A stretch of DNA of 64,000 bases from Azoamicus ciliaticola (GTDB lineage Bacteria; Pseudomonadota; Gammaproteobacteria; UBA6186; Azoamicaceae): the NCBI RefSeq assembly GCF_902860225.1, contig NZ_LR794158.1, positions 1 to 64,000 on the forward strand, read 5' to 3'. Under the pieces are notes generated by a model. That model was not told the DNA's origin and did no database searches. It saw only the letters and a list, made by a program, of their open reading frames with translations. Made by a program: the position numbers and the translations under genes. Shown piece after piece: positions 43,268 to 52,200 of this stretch (the stretch's first letter is position 1; each line of letters opens with the position of its first letter).

Positions 43268-43687
43268 ATGGATAAATGCTTTAGGTTAAATATAGTTACC
43301 ACTGAAACGAAAATTTATTCTGGTGACTCTAGAAAGCTGATTGTTACGGGTGTTCTAGGAGAACTTGAAATTTTATATAATCATACTCCTTTTTTAACTT
43401 CTTTGGCTATAGGTCCTATTTGGTTTGAAGATAGTTCAGGAAAGTTAAATTCTTTTATAATGTTGGGTGGTATTTTAGAAGTTCAGCCTACTGTTTCTAC
43501 TATTTTAGGAGATTCTGTAATAAGAGCTGATAATTTAGATGAAGCAGCTGCTATAGAAGCTAAAGCTAATAGTGAAAGAATTTTTTCTAAAAAAGGTTCA
43601 AATATAGATTATGCTAAGGTTAAAAATGAATTAGCTGTTGCAGTTGCTCAGCTTAGACTTATTAGAAAGTTGAAGGATAAACGCTAG
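43268..43687 (+). CDS. atpC: F1Fo ATP synthase subunit epsilon
   Basis: 139 residues like E. coli AtpC. The N-terminal beta sandwich has RLNIVTTETKIYSGDSRKLIVTG, GELEILYNHTPFLTSLAIG and the C-terminal helical hairpin has AKANSERIF and LAVAVAQLRLIRKL. It ends the ATP synthase operon; a hairpin with a T-run follows at 43701-43731. Confidence 0.96.
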   Translation: MDKCFRLNIVTTETKIYSGDSRKLIVTGVLGELEILYNHTPFLTSLAIGPIWFEDSSGKLNSFIMLGGILEVQPTVSTILGDSVIRADNLDEAAAIEAKANSERIFSKKGSNIDYAKVKNELAVAVAQLRLIRKLKDKR

Positions 43688-43700
43688 TTTTTATTTTTTT

Positions 43701-43731
43701 ATGTTGATATGGATGTCAACATAAATTTTTT
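43701..43731 (+). terminator. Rho-independent terminator after the atp operon
   Basis: Arms ATGTTGA (43701-43707) and TCAACAT (43716-43722) enclose an 8-nt loop; after AAA comes a long T-rich run (43726-43733). It lies 13 bp after the atpC stop and just before the ffh start at 43739. Confidence 0.6.
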
Positions 43732-43738
43732 TTATTTT

Positions 43739-45085
43739 ATGTTAGAAAATTTAACTTCTAAAATAGGCAATATTTTAGGGAAAATAGCTGGTAAGACAAG
43801 ACTTACTGAATATGATATAAAAAATTTATTAAGAGATTTTAGAAAAACGTTATTAGATTCTGATGTATCTTGGACCGTTATTAAACATCTTTTAGAAAAG
43901 ATTCGTGAAAAATTAGAAAAAATTGAAATAGTTAATAAAGCTTCTCCTAATGATATTTTTATAAAGATCGTTGTTGACGAATTTTTGGATATTTTTAAAA
44001 ATAGTCGTTTAGATAATTGTGACAAATTATTTAAAGACAATATTGGATTAAGCACGATTCTTTTTATTGGATTACAAGGTGTTGGTAAAACTACAAGTTT
44101 AGTTAAGTTAGCTAATTTTATAAAATATAAATGTAGTAAATCTGTATTAGTTGTAAGTTGTGATGTTTATAGACCCGCCGCTTTGGAACAGTTGTTAATT
44201 TTATCAAATAAAGTTAATATTAATTGTTTTTCTGATTATACTATTACTGACAGTCCCTTAATTATAGTTGAAAAAGCCATAAAATATTCAAGATTAAATA
44301 ATTATGATTTTTTAATTATAGATTCTGCAGGAAGATCACATATAGATAATTCTATGATGCAAGAAATAATTGATATTAGTGCAGTATCTAAACCTGATTA
44401 TTCATTTCTTGTTGTTGATAGTATGGTTGGTCAAGATGGTATTAGAAGTGCTGATATTTTTTGTTCTAATATTAAAGTTTCTGGCTTTTTTTTAACTAAA
44501 ATGGATGGAGATTCTAAAGGTGGAGTTTTACTTTCATTAAGTTTTTTAATGAAAAAACCTATATATTTTATTGGTGTTGGAGAAAATATTGAGGATATAA
44601 GTTATTTTTATCCAGATAGAATTGTATCAAGAATATTAGGATTTGGTGATTTATCTAGTCTTATGGAAGAAATAAATAATAATATAGGTTTTGATAAGAA
44701 TAGTTCTATAAATAAAAATTCTATTATTAATTTTGGATTGGATGAATTTAAAACACAATTGAAGTATATAATTGAGTTGGGTGGTATTGAAAAATTATTA
44801 GATAAAATTCCAGGAGGTTATTCTGTAGATAAATCTTTAGTAAATAAGTTTGATAATAAATTTTTTTCTAAAATGATTGCTATAATAAATTCTATGACGA
44901 TAAAAGAAAAAAAATTTCCTTCTTTAATAAATGGATCAAGAAAGCGTAGAATATCTTTAGGATCTGGCGTAGATATTTCTGATATTAGTAAAATGTTAAA
45001 ATATTATGAAAAAATGAAAAAAAGTTTTTTAAAGGTTGGAGATGAAAAGTCTTTTTTAGACAAGATGAAAAAAAAAATTTTATAA
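43739..45085 (+). CDS. ffh: signal recognition particle protein Ffh
   Basis: A 448-residue GTPase that with 4.5S RNA targets membrane proteins. The N domain starts LENLTSKIGNILGKIAGKTRLTE. The G domain has GLQGVGKTTSLVKLA, DVYRPAALEQL, DSAGRSHID and TKMDGDSKGG. The M domain ends with RKRRISLGSGVDISDISKMLKYYEKMKK. I start at the ATG at 43739, which matches the family; the ATG at 43709 falls inside the proposed terminator hairpin. The methionine-rich M-domain part is shortened. Confidence 0.97.
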   Translation: MLENLTSKIGNILGKIAGKTRLTEYDIKNLLRDFRKTLLDSDVSWTVIKHLLEKIREKLEKIEIVNKASPNDIFIKIVVDEFLDIFKNSRLDNCDKLFKDNIGLSTILFIGLQGVGKTTSLVKLANFIKYKCSKSVLVVSCDVYRPAALEQLLILSNKVNINCFSDYTITDSPLIIVEKAIKYSRLNNYDFLIIDSAGRSHIDNSMMQEIIDISAVSKPDYSFLVVDSMVGQDGIRSADIFCSNIKVSGFFLTKMDGDSKGGVLLSLSFLMKKPIYFIGVGENIEDISYFYPDRIVSRILGFGDLSSLMEEINNNIGFDKNSSINKNSIINFGLDEFKTQLKYIIELGGIEKLLDKIPGGYSVDKSLVNKFDNKFFSKMIAIINSMTIKEKKFPSLINGSRKRRISLGSGVDISDISKMLKYYEKMKKSFLKVGDEKSFLDKMKKKIL

Positions 45086-45088
45086 AAA

Positions 45089-45117
45089 TTGTGTTTTTTT
45101 TAAATTGCTTGTATAAT
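45089..45117 (+). promoter_or_regulatory. sigma70-type promoter of the porin-cytochrome-nar island
   Basis: TTGTGT at 45089-45094, a 17-bp spacer and TATAAT at 45112-45117. It is located right after ffh and 56 bp before the porin start. The -35 box is weak and the -10 box perfect. Confidence 0.55.
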
Positions 45118-45172
45118 AATTTTTATATATTTATTAATAAACTTTTTTCATTTTTTTTGAATGAGAGGAAAT

Positions 45173-46348
45173 ATGATTAATAGATTTTTATTAGAACTTA
45201 AGTTTGTATTTTTATTTTTTATTTTATGTTCGTTTATTTTTGCATCAGAACCTAATAAAAAAATTTCTTTTGATTTTAAAGGATGTGTGCAAACAGATTA
45301 TTTGTTTTGGCATGGAAATAAACATGATGAATTTATATATGGCGGATATTTAAGAAATGTAGATTTTACATTTAATGGTTTTTTAATAAATAAAAATTTT
45401 AATTATTTTTTACGTTTTAATGTTACAGATTTTATTTATGATGATATTCTTTCTGAAGCATATTTAAGTTTTTCTTGTAGCAGATTTGGTTTTAAAATTG
45501 GTCAATTTTTATTACCTTTTGGATTGGAACAAGTAACTCCATTGTCAGATAGAATGTTTTTAGAAACATCTTTATTGAATGGTATGGGAGAAGGTAAATT
45601 TTTGGGTATTTCTTTTGATTTTTATTCAAATAATTTTTGTTTAAAATCTTCTTTTGTAGTACCTGAAGTAAATTATTCTTTAAACAAAGAGCTTAATTTC
45701 AAATATGTTTTTTCATTTAGATCTTTTTTAAATCTTTTTAGATCAGATGATTTTGTTTTTCATTTTGGTGTTGATTATAAGCGGATAAAAGAAGATCAAA
45801 AAGGTGGGTTTCCTTTTAGATCTGTTTCATATAGAGATAATCCGTGTTTTAAAACTCATTCTTCGTTGTTAAACGCATACAATGGAGTTATAGTTACATC
45901 AGATATAGTTGATATTGAATTTGCTTTTATGTGGAAATCTTTATTTTTTCAGACAGAATTAGGTTTTGTTGATATTGGGTGGCGTGATTTTGATAAAGAA
46001 ATTTATTCTTCTTTTTATTTTCAATTTTCTTATTTTTTGAATGGAATTTATCATAAATATGATCATTATAATGGTTCATTTTTAGAACCAATATTGCAAT
46101 ATTCTTCTTATGGTGCTTTTGAGTTGTTGTTTAAATATTGTATTATTGATATGATAAATTACGGTCCTTTATTGATGGGATATTGTCAAACGGATGGTAG
46201 AAAAGAATCTATTTTATTTGGATTAAATTGGACTGTAACGCAAAAATTAAAAATTCAGCTTAATTGTGTTGTAGATGAGTTTATGTATTGTAAATCACCT
46301 GGGTTTCAAGTTACAGGCATAGGATTTAGAGTTCAGTTATTGTTTTAA
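45173..46348 (+). CDS. OprP/OprO-like outer-membrane porin
   Basis: A 391-residue beta-barrel protein of the phosphate-selective porin O/P family. There is a signal peptide (MINRFLLELKFVFLFFILC, then SFIFAS, probable cleavage near residue 26) followed by alternating hydrophobic/polar strands. Family landmarks are GGYLRNVDFTFNGFL (strand), FRFGFKIGQFLLPFGLEQVTPLSDR with the KIGQF..PFG motif, and a terminal strand GIGFRVQLLF ending in Phe, as expected for BAM substrates. These porins favour anions, so nitrate uptake is a reasonable role next to nar; that is inference. I start at the ATG at 45173 (GAGGAA site); an ATG at 45161 overlaps the site. Confidence 0.85.
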   Translation: MINRFLLELKFVFLFFILCSFIFASEPNKKISFDFKGCVQTDYLFWHGNKHDEFIYGGYLRNVDFTFNGFLINKNFNYFLRFNVTDFIYDDILSEAYLSFSCSRFGFKIGQFLLPFGLEQVTPLSDRMFLETSLLNGMGEGKFLGISFDFYSNNFCLKSSFVVPEVNYSLNKELNFKYVFSFRSFLNLFRSDDFVFHFGVDYKRIKEDQKGGFPFRSVSYRDNPCFKTHSSLLNAYNGVIVTSDIVDIEFAFMWKSLFFQTELGFVDIGWRDFDKEIYSSFYFQFSYFLNGIYHKYDHYNGSFLEPILQYSSYGAFELLFKYCIIDMINYGPLLMGYCQTDGRKESILFGLNWTVTQKLKIQLNCVVDEFMYCKSPGFQVTGIGFRVQLLF

Positions 46349-46379
46349 ATTTTACTTTTTTATCTAAGGTTTTTATATT

Positions 46380-47009
46380 ATGAGTCTAGTAAATTTTTGT
46401 AAAAATTTTTTGTTTTTTAGTTTATTTTTTATTTTATTTTTAAATACTTCTTTTGCTGTAGATTCAGCAACTTCTTCTAAGCTTAGCAGATGTATTACTT
46501 GTCATACTATGTCTGGAAATAGTATTGTACCTATTTGGCCTAAAATAGCTGAACAACATTTTGATTATGTTATTAAGCAATTAATGGAATTTAAAAAAGG
46601 TAAAGATGGAAATAGATTTGATCCTAATATGTTTGCTATGTTACAAGGTATTAGTGAAAATGAATTAGTTGAGTTAGCAGAACATTTTTCAAAACAACCA
46701 TTGGAAAAGAGCAAAGGTATTCCTAATTCAGTTAGATTTGAACTAGGTAAAAAAATTTATTTTTATGGTGATTCTAGTAATAAAGTTACTGGATGCGTTG
46801 GTTGTCATGGCATAGATGGAAATGGAAATAAATTGGCAAAGTTTCCTATTTTAAAATGGCAACATAAAGATTATTTGGTTACTCAAATGAAAAAATTTAG
46901 ATCTGGAGAAAGATCAAATGATTTTAATGGTATAATGCGCGATATATCTAGTTGTATGACAGATGATCAAATGGTTGCTGTTGCTGAATATATTTCTTAT
47001 ATTGAATAG
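46380..47009 (+). CDS. di-heme cytochrome c4
   Basis: 209 residues with a signal peptide (cleavage after about A26, TSFA) and two class I cytochrome c domains. Heme sites are CITCH (residues 38-42) and CVGCH (139-143). Candidate axial Met residues are M87 in the first domain and M186 in the second. Length and tandem layout match cytochrome c4, a periplasmic carrier between the bc1 complex and terminal reductases or oxidases. Between an anion porin and nar genes, it may deliver electrons to a periplasmic nitrite or downstream reductase encoded elsewhere. It needs a c-type cytochrome maturation system, which is not in the window. Confidence 0.93.
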   Translation: MSLVNFCKNFLFFSLFFILFLNTSFAVDSATSSKLSRCITCHTMSGNSIVPIWPKIAEQHFDYVIKQLMEFKKGKDGNRFDPNMFAMLQGISENELVELAEHFSKQPLEKSKGIPNSVRFELGKKIYFYGDSSNKVTGCVGCHGIDGNGNKLAKFPILKWQHKDYLVTQMKKFRSGERSNDFNGIMRDISSCMTDDQMVAVAEYISYIE

Positions 47010-47099
47010 TTTTACTGCTGAATGTAGTTTTTTATTGTATTGATTTTTTTGTATTTTTGAAGTAAACTTTTATCAAATTTTTTTGATGAGGTTTGCTTT

Positions 47100-48410
47100 A
47101 TGAGTCATTATTTAAGCGATTGGAATCCTGAAGATATTTCTTATTGGAATTCTAAGGGAAAGTATGTCGCTAATAGGAATTTAATTGTATCTATTCCTTG
47201 TTTATTGTTAGCTTTTGCTGTTTGGTTTATTTGGTCAGCTGTAGCTGTTAATTTAAATAGTGTTGGGTTTAGTTTTACTACTGATCAATTATTTACTTTG
47301 GCAGCTGTGCCTGGGTTAACCGGTGCAACTTTACGTGTTTTTTATTCTTTTTCTGTACCTGTTTTTGGTGGTAAAAATTGGACTGTTTTTTCAACTGCTA
47401 CTTTATTAATTCCAGCTTTAGGTATAGGGCATGCTGTTCAGGACGTTAATACTTCATATCACACTATGTTAACGTTAGCTGCTTTTTGTGGATTTGGTGG
47501 GGGTAATTTTTCTTCATCTATGTCTAATATTAGTTTCTTTTTTCCTAAGAGATATCAAGGTACTGCTTTAGGGTTAAATGCTGGATTAGGAAATTTAGGT
47601 GTTAGTGCTTTACAATTTTTAGTACCTGTTGTTATTGGCTTTGGTTTTTTTGAAATTTTAACAGGAGCCCCTCAAAAAATAATTTTAAATGATGGCTCTA
47701 TTAAATTTATTTGGTTGCAAAATGCTGCGTATATTTGGATTATACCAGTTATTTTATCTACTGTTGCAGCATTATTTTTTATGGATAATCTACCTACTGT
47801 AAAAAGTTCTTTATCAAGTCAATTAGTTATTTTTAAAAGAAAACATATGTATTTAACAACATGGTTATATGTTATGTCTTTCGGTTCTTTCATTGGTTAT
47901 TCAGCAGCTTTTCCTTTGTTAATAAAAACACAATTTCCTGGAGTTAATCCTTTAGCTTATGCATTTTTAGGGCCAATGTGTGGAGCTCTTATACGCCCTA
48001 TTGGTGGGTGGGTATCTGATAAAGTTAAGAGCGGAGCTTTAGTTACTTTTATAGATTTATTTGTTATGATAGTTTGTGTTTTTGGTGTTTTATTTTTTAT
48101 TGATAACAAGAATTTTTTGGGTTTTTTCATTTGTTTTATTTTATTGTTTATTACCACTGGAATTGCAAATGGATCTGTTTTTCAGATGATTCCTATGATT
48201 TTTATACCTAAGGAATCCGCCTCTGTTTTAGGATTTAGTGCTGCTATTGCTGCTTATGGAGCTTTTTTAATTCCTAAATCTTTTGGATGGTCAATACAGA
48301 TGACTGGAACTCCAAATATTGCAATGTATTTTTTTGTTATTTATTACTTTTCATGTATTTTAATTACTTGGTGGTATTATTTAAGATCTAATGCTGAAGT
48401 AAAATGTTAA
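47100..48410 (+). CDS. narK: nitrate/nitrite transporter, NarK2-type (MFS)
   Basis: 436 residues and twelve membrane helices. The N-terminus DWNPEDISYWNSKGKYVANRN is typical of this branch. Substrate arginines are present in GATLRVFYSF (helix 2) and GALIRPIGGW (helix 8). The two nitrate signatures are FGGGNFSSSMSNISFFFPK and AAIAAYGAFLIPKSFG. The branch exchanges nitrate for nitrite or cotransports with protons. It sits 28 bp before narG. A 6-bp hairpin (47072-47087) abuts its GAGG ribosome-binding site (47088-47091). Confidence 0.93.
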   Translation: MSHYLSDWNPEDISYWNSKGKYVANRNLIVSIPCLLLAFAVWFIWSAVAVNLNSVGFSFTTDQLFTLAAVPGLTGATLRVFYSFSVPVFGGKNWTVFSTATLLIPALGIGHAVQDVNTSYHTMLTLAAFCGFGGGNFSSSMSNISFFFPKRYQGTALGLNAGLGNLGVSALQFLVPVVIGFGFFEILTGAPQKIILNDGSIKFIWLQNAAYIWIIPVILSTVAALFFMDNLPTVKSSLSSQLVIFKRKHMYLTTWLYVMSFGSFIGYSAAFPLLIKTQFPGVNPLAYAFLGPMCGALIRPIGGWVSDKVKSGALVTFIDLFVMIVCVFGVLFFIDNKNFLGFFICFILLFITTGIANGSVFQMIPMIFIPKESASVLGFSAAIAAYGAFLIPKSFGWSIQMTGTPNIAMYFFVIYYFSCILITWWYYLRSNAEVKC

Positions 48411-48438
48411 ATTTTTTATACGTAAAAGGAGAAAAAAT

Positions 48439-51400
48439 ATGAGTCATATTTTTTCACGTCTTAATTTTTTAAAGAAGATTGATAGTTTTTTTTCTGATAA
48501 ACATGGTATTGTTACTACTGAAGATAGAACTTGGGAAGAAGCTTATAGGAAGCGTTGGCAACATGATAAGATAGTTAGATCTACGCATGGTGTTAATTGT
48601 ACTGGATCTTGTAGTTGGAAAATTTATGTTAAAAATGGTATTATAACTTGGGAAACTCAGCAAACTGATTACCCTAGAACTAGACCTGATTTACCAAATC
48701 ATGAACCTCGTGGATGTCAAAGAGGCGCAAGCTATTCTTGGTATATTTATAGTTCTGCAAGATTGAAGTATCCTTTAATTAGAAGTAGTCTTTTAAATTT
48801 GTGGAAAAATGCTAAAATGGAGTTTAAAAATCCTATTGAAGCATGGTCATCTATACAGAAAGATGATTCTAAATCTTTGCAATATAAGTCTGATAGAGGA
48901 AAGGGTGGGTTTGTTAGAATTTCTTGGGATGATATCAATGAATTAATTGTATCTGCTAATATTTATACTATAAAAACTTATGGTCCTGATAGAGTTTTTG
49001 GTTTTTCTCCTATTCCTGCTATGTCTATGGTTTCTTATGCTGCTGGTTCTAGATATTTGTCTTTAATTGGCGGTGTTTGTTTAAGTTTTTATGATTGGTA
49101 TTGTGACTTACCACCTAGTTCTCCACAAACTTGGGGAGAACAAACTGACGTTCCTGAGAGTGCTGATTGGTATAATTCTAATTTCATTATTCTTTGGGGT
49201 GCTAATGTTCCACAAACAAGAACTCCAGATGCGCATTTTTTCACAGAGGTTCAATATAAAGGAGCTAAGACCATTTCTATTTCACCTGATTATAATGAGG
49301 GCTCTAAGTTATGCGATCTTTGGTTACCTGTTAAGCAAGGAACTGATACAGCTTTTTCAATGGCGATGGGTCATGTTATTTTAAAAGAGTTTTATTTATC
49401 TTCAGAAAATAAAAGCAATTATTTTATAGATTATGCAAAATCTTATACAGATATGCCTTATTTAGTAATCATGGATAAATTTGAAGAAAATTTTGTTCCA
49501 GGAAGATATTTGCGTGCATCTGATTTAAATGAATTTTCTAAAGAAAAAAATTCTGAATGGAAGCCTTTAGTTTATGATGTTATCAAAAAAAATGTAGTTG
49601 TTCCTAGTGGGTCTGTTGGATCTAGATGGGATGGCAGCAAAATGTGGAACTTGAAATCTATAGATGTTATTAATAAATTTGATATATCACCTTTGTTATC
49701 CTTTATAGATAATTATGATTCTATATTGCCAGTTGGATTTCCATATTATGGCGGTGAAAATCATAAACATACGTATTTTAAAAATACTAATCATAATAAT
49801 GTTTTATTTAGACACGTGCCTGTAAAAAAAATTGTATGTAATGGTAATGTTATTTTTATTTCTACAGTTTTTGATTTATTAGTAGCTAATTATGGTATAG
49901 ATCGTGGTTTAGGTGGAAAAAATATTGCTTTAAGTTATAATGATGATATTCCATATACTCCTTTTTGGCAAGAGCATATAACTGGTGTAAAAAAAGAAGA
50001 TGTTATAGGTTTAGCCATGCAGTTTGCTCAAAATGCTGAAAAAACATCTGGTAAAAGTATGATAATCACTGGGGCTGGAATGAATCATTGGTATCATATG
50101 GACATGAATTATAGAGGTATAATAAATATTTTAATTATGTGTGGTTGCATAGGAGTAACTGGTGGTGGATGGGCACATTATGTAGGACAAGAAAAACTAA
50201 GACCACTTGCTGGATGGTTACCTTTGGCATTTTCTTTAGATTGGAAGCGGCCTCCAAGATTAATGAATGGAACATCTTTTTTTTATATACACACTTCTCA
50301 ATGGAAATATGAAAAATTAACTCTCAATGAGCTGTTGTCTCCAGTTTCTTTGAATAAAAATAAGTGGGCTAATTCTACTATAATAGATTGTAATGTTATA
50401 TCCGAGAGATTAGGTTGGTTACCATCTGCTCCACAATTTAATATTAATCCATTAACTTTATTTAATGATGCCAAAAAGCAAGGGTTGGATGTAATTAAGT
50501 ATACTATTGAGTTATTGAAATCTGGAAAAATAGGTTTTTCTTCAGAAGATCCAGATAATCCAGTTAATTTTCCAAGAAATTTGTTTGTTTGGCGTTCAAA
50601 TTTATTAGGTGCTAGTGGAAAGGGGCATGAATATTTTTTAAAATTTTTATTAGGTATTGATAGCGCTGTCAGTGGAGATGATTCAGTTAAATCAGGTTAT
50701 TCTAAACCCAAATATGTTGTATGGAATGAAAACCAAGTTTGTGGTAAATTAGATTTATTGATAAATATAGATTTTCGTGTGTCTACAACTGGTTTGTATT
50801 CAGATATAATACTACCTACGGCTTCTTGGTATGAAAAAGATGATTTAAATACATCAGACATGCATCCATTTATTCATCCTTTATCTGCTGCTATAGACCC
50901 AGTTTGGGAAACAAGAACTGATTGGGAAATTTATAAGGGTTTTGCTAGAACATTTACAGATGTTGTAAATAATTATAAGTGTTTTGATTTAATAGAAAAA
51001 GATGTTGTTTTAACCCCACTTATGCATGATTCTCCAGGTGAAATGGGACAATCTTTAGATGTGAAAGATTGGAAATTAAATGAAGTTGATTTAATTCCTG
51101 GTAAAACTATGCAAAATATTACATGTGTTGAAAGAGATTATTATTCTATTTATGAGCAATTTACATCTTTAGGTCCTTTAATGAAGAAATTTGGAAATAT
51201 GTGTAAAGGTATTGCTTGGAATACTTCTCATGAAGTAGACTTAATTGGGTTGCATAATGGCATTAATATTGATAATGGGTTTCCAAATATAAAGTCCGGA
51301 ATAGATGCTTGTGAAGTTATTTTATTTTTAGCTCCAGAAACGAATGGAGAGGTTGCTTTGAAATCTTGGCAATCTTTAGGTAATTGTACTGGATTGGATC

Positions 51401-52200
51401 ATACTCATTTGGCATTAGATAGAGCAGCTGAAAAAATACGTTTTAGAGATGTTCAAGCTCAACCTAGAAAAATTATAACATCTCCTATTTGGAGTGGTAT
51501 TGAATCTGAACATGTTTCGTATAATTCTGGTTATACTAATGTAAATGAATTCATACCTTGGAGAACTATAACTGGTAGACAACAATATTATCAAGATCAC
51601 GTTTGGATGAGAGATTTCGGCGAAAGTTTATGTGTTTATAAACCACCTATTGATACAAAAACTGTAGAAATGTATTTAGATGATAATTCTAAGGATAATG
51701 GTTATAAAAAAGTTGCGCTTAATTTTATAACTCCGCATCAAAAATGGGGTATACATAGCACATACTCTGATAATTTATTGATGTTAACTCTTAATAGGGG
51801 TGGTCCTGTAGTTTGGATTAGTGAAATAGATGCTAAAAAAATTGGTGTTGTAGATAATGATTGGATAGAAGCTTATAACCTTAATGGAGTTATTGTGGCC
51901 AGAGCAGTTGTAAGTCAAAGAGTTCCAGAAGGAATGAGTTTAATGTATCACGCTCAAGAAAAAATTATTAATGTACCGTTATCTGAATTTAGTGGTCTTA
52001 GAGGTGGTATACATAATTCTGTAACTAGAGTTTCTTTAAAACCTACTCATATGATAGGTGGATATGCTCAGTTGGCTTATGGGTTTAATTATTATGGTAC
52101 GGTCGGTTCTAATAGAGATGAATTTATTGTTGTTAGAAAATTATCTAATGTTAAATGGGGATATGATAACACTTTGTATGATAAGGAGGTTTTGCAATGA
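48439..52200 (+). CDS. narG: respiratory nitrate reductase alpha subunit NarG
   Basis: The Mo-bis-MGD catalytic subunit reducing nitrate to nitrite on the cytoplasmic side. At 1253 residues it is full length (E. coli 1247). The FS0 4Fe-4S ligands H50, C54, C58 and C93 are in STHGVNCTGSCSWK and EPRGCQRGAS. The molybdenum ligand Asp is D223 in WYCDLPPSSPQTWGEQ. The N-terminus TWEEAYRKRWQHDKIVRSTHG is nearly identical to the E. coli protein, unusual conservation in this genome. A good AAAGGAG site (48425-48431) precedes it. It overlaps narH by 4 bp. Without NarJ and the Mo-cofactor genes downstream it could not be matured, so the whole run is one functional unit. Confidence 0.99.
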   Translation: MSHIFSRLNFLKKIDSFFSDKHGIVTTEDRTWEEAYRKRWQHDKIVRSTHGVNCTGSCSWKIYVKNGIITWETQQTDYPRTRPDLPNHEPRGCQRGASYSWYIYSSARLKYPLIRSSLLNLWKNAKMEFKNPIEAWSSIQKDDSKSLQYKSDRGKGGFVRISWDDINELIVSANIYTIKTYGPDRVFGFSPIPAMSMVSYAAGSRYLSLIGGVCLSFYDWYCDLPPSSPQTWGEQTDVPESADWYNSNFIILWGANVPQTRTPDAHFFTEVQYKGAKTISISPDYNEGSKLCDLWLPVKQGTDTAFSMAMGHVILKEFYLSSENKSNYFIDYAKSYTDMPYLVIMDKFEENFVPGRYLRASDLNEFSKEKNSEWKPLVYDVIKKNVVVPSGSVGSRWDGSKMWNLKSIDVINKFDISPLLSFIDNYDSILPVGFPYYGGENHKHTYFKNTNHNNVLFRHVPVKKIVCNGNVIFISTVFDLLVANYGIDRGLGGKNIALSYNDDIPYTPFWQEHITGVKKEDVIGLAMQFAQNAEKTSGKSMIITGAGMNHWYHMDMNYRGIINILIMCGCIGVTGGGWAHYVGQEKLRPLAGWLPLAFSLDWKRPPRLMNGTSFFYIHTSQWKYEKLTLNELLSPVSLNKNKWANSTIIDCNVISERLGWLPSAPQFNINPLTLFNDAKKQGLDVIKYTIELLKSGKIGFSSEDPDNPVNFPRNLFVWRSNLLGASGKGHEYFLKFLLGIDSAVSGDDSVKSGYSKPKYVVWNENQVCGKLDLLINIDFRVSTTGLYSDIILPTASWYEKDDLNTSDMHPFIHPLSAAIDPVWETRTDWEIYKGFARTFTDVVNNYKCFDLIEKDVVLTPLMHDSPGEMGQSLDVKDWKLNEVDLIPGKTMQNITCVERDYYSIYEQFTSLGPLMKKFGNMCKGIAWNTSHEVDLIGLHNGINIDNGFPNIKSGIDACEVILFLAPETNGEVALKSWQSLGNCTGLDHTHLALDRAAEKIRFRDVQAQPRKIITSPIWSGIESEHVSYNSGYTNVNEFIPWRTITGRQQYYQDHVWMRDFGESLCVYKPPIDTKTVEMYLDDNSKDNGYKKVALNFITPHQKWGIHSTYSDNLLMLTLNRGGPVVWISEIDAKKIGVVDNDWIEAYNLNGVIVARAVVSQRVPEGMSLMYHAQEKIINVPLSEFSGLRGGIHNSVTRVSLKPTHMIGGYAQLAYGFNYYGTVGSNRDEFIVVRKLSNVKWGYDNTLYDKEVLQ

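Noticed and set aside
43709..43738. Upstream start for ffh giving MDVNINFFYF leader
   Set aside because: The leader is absent from Ffh proteins and is encoded by the hairpin and T-run proposed as the atp terminator.
47072..47087. ATCAA-N6-TTGAT upstream of narK as an FNR box
   Set aside because: The half sites are in the inverted order with respect to the FNR consensus TTGAT-N4-ATCAA, and the spacing is wrong. It is better described as a small hairpin next to the ribosome-binding site.
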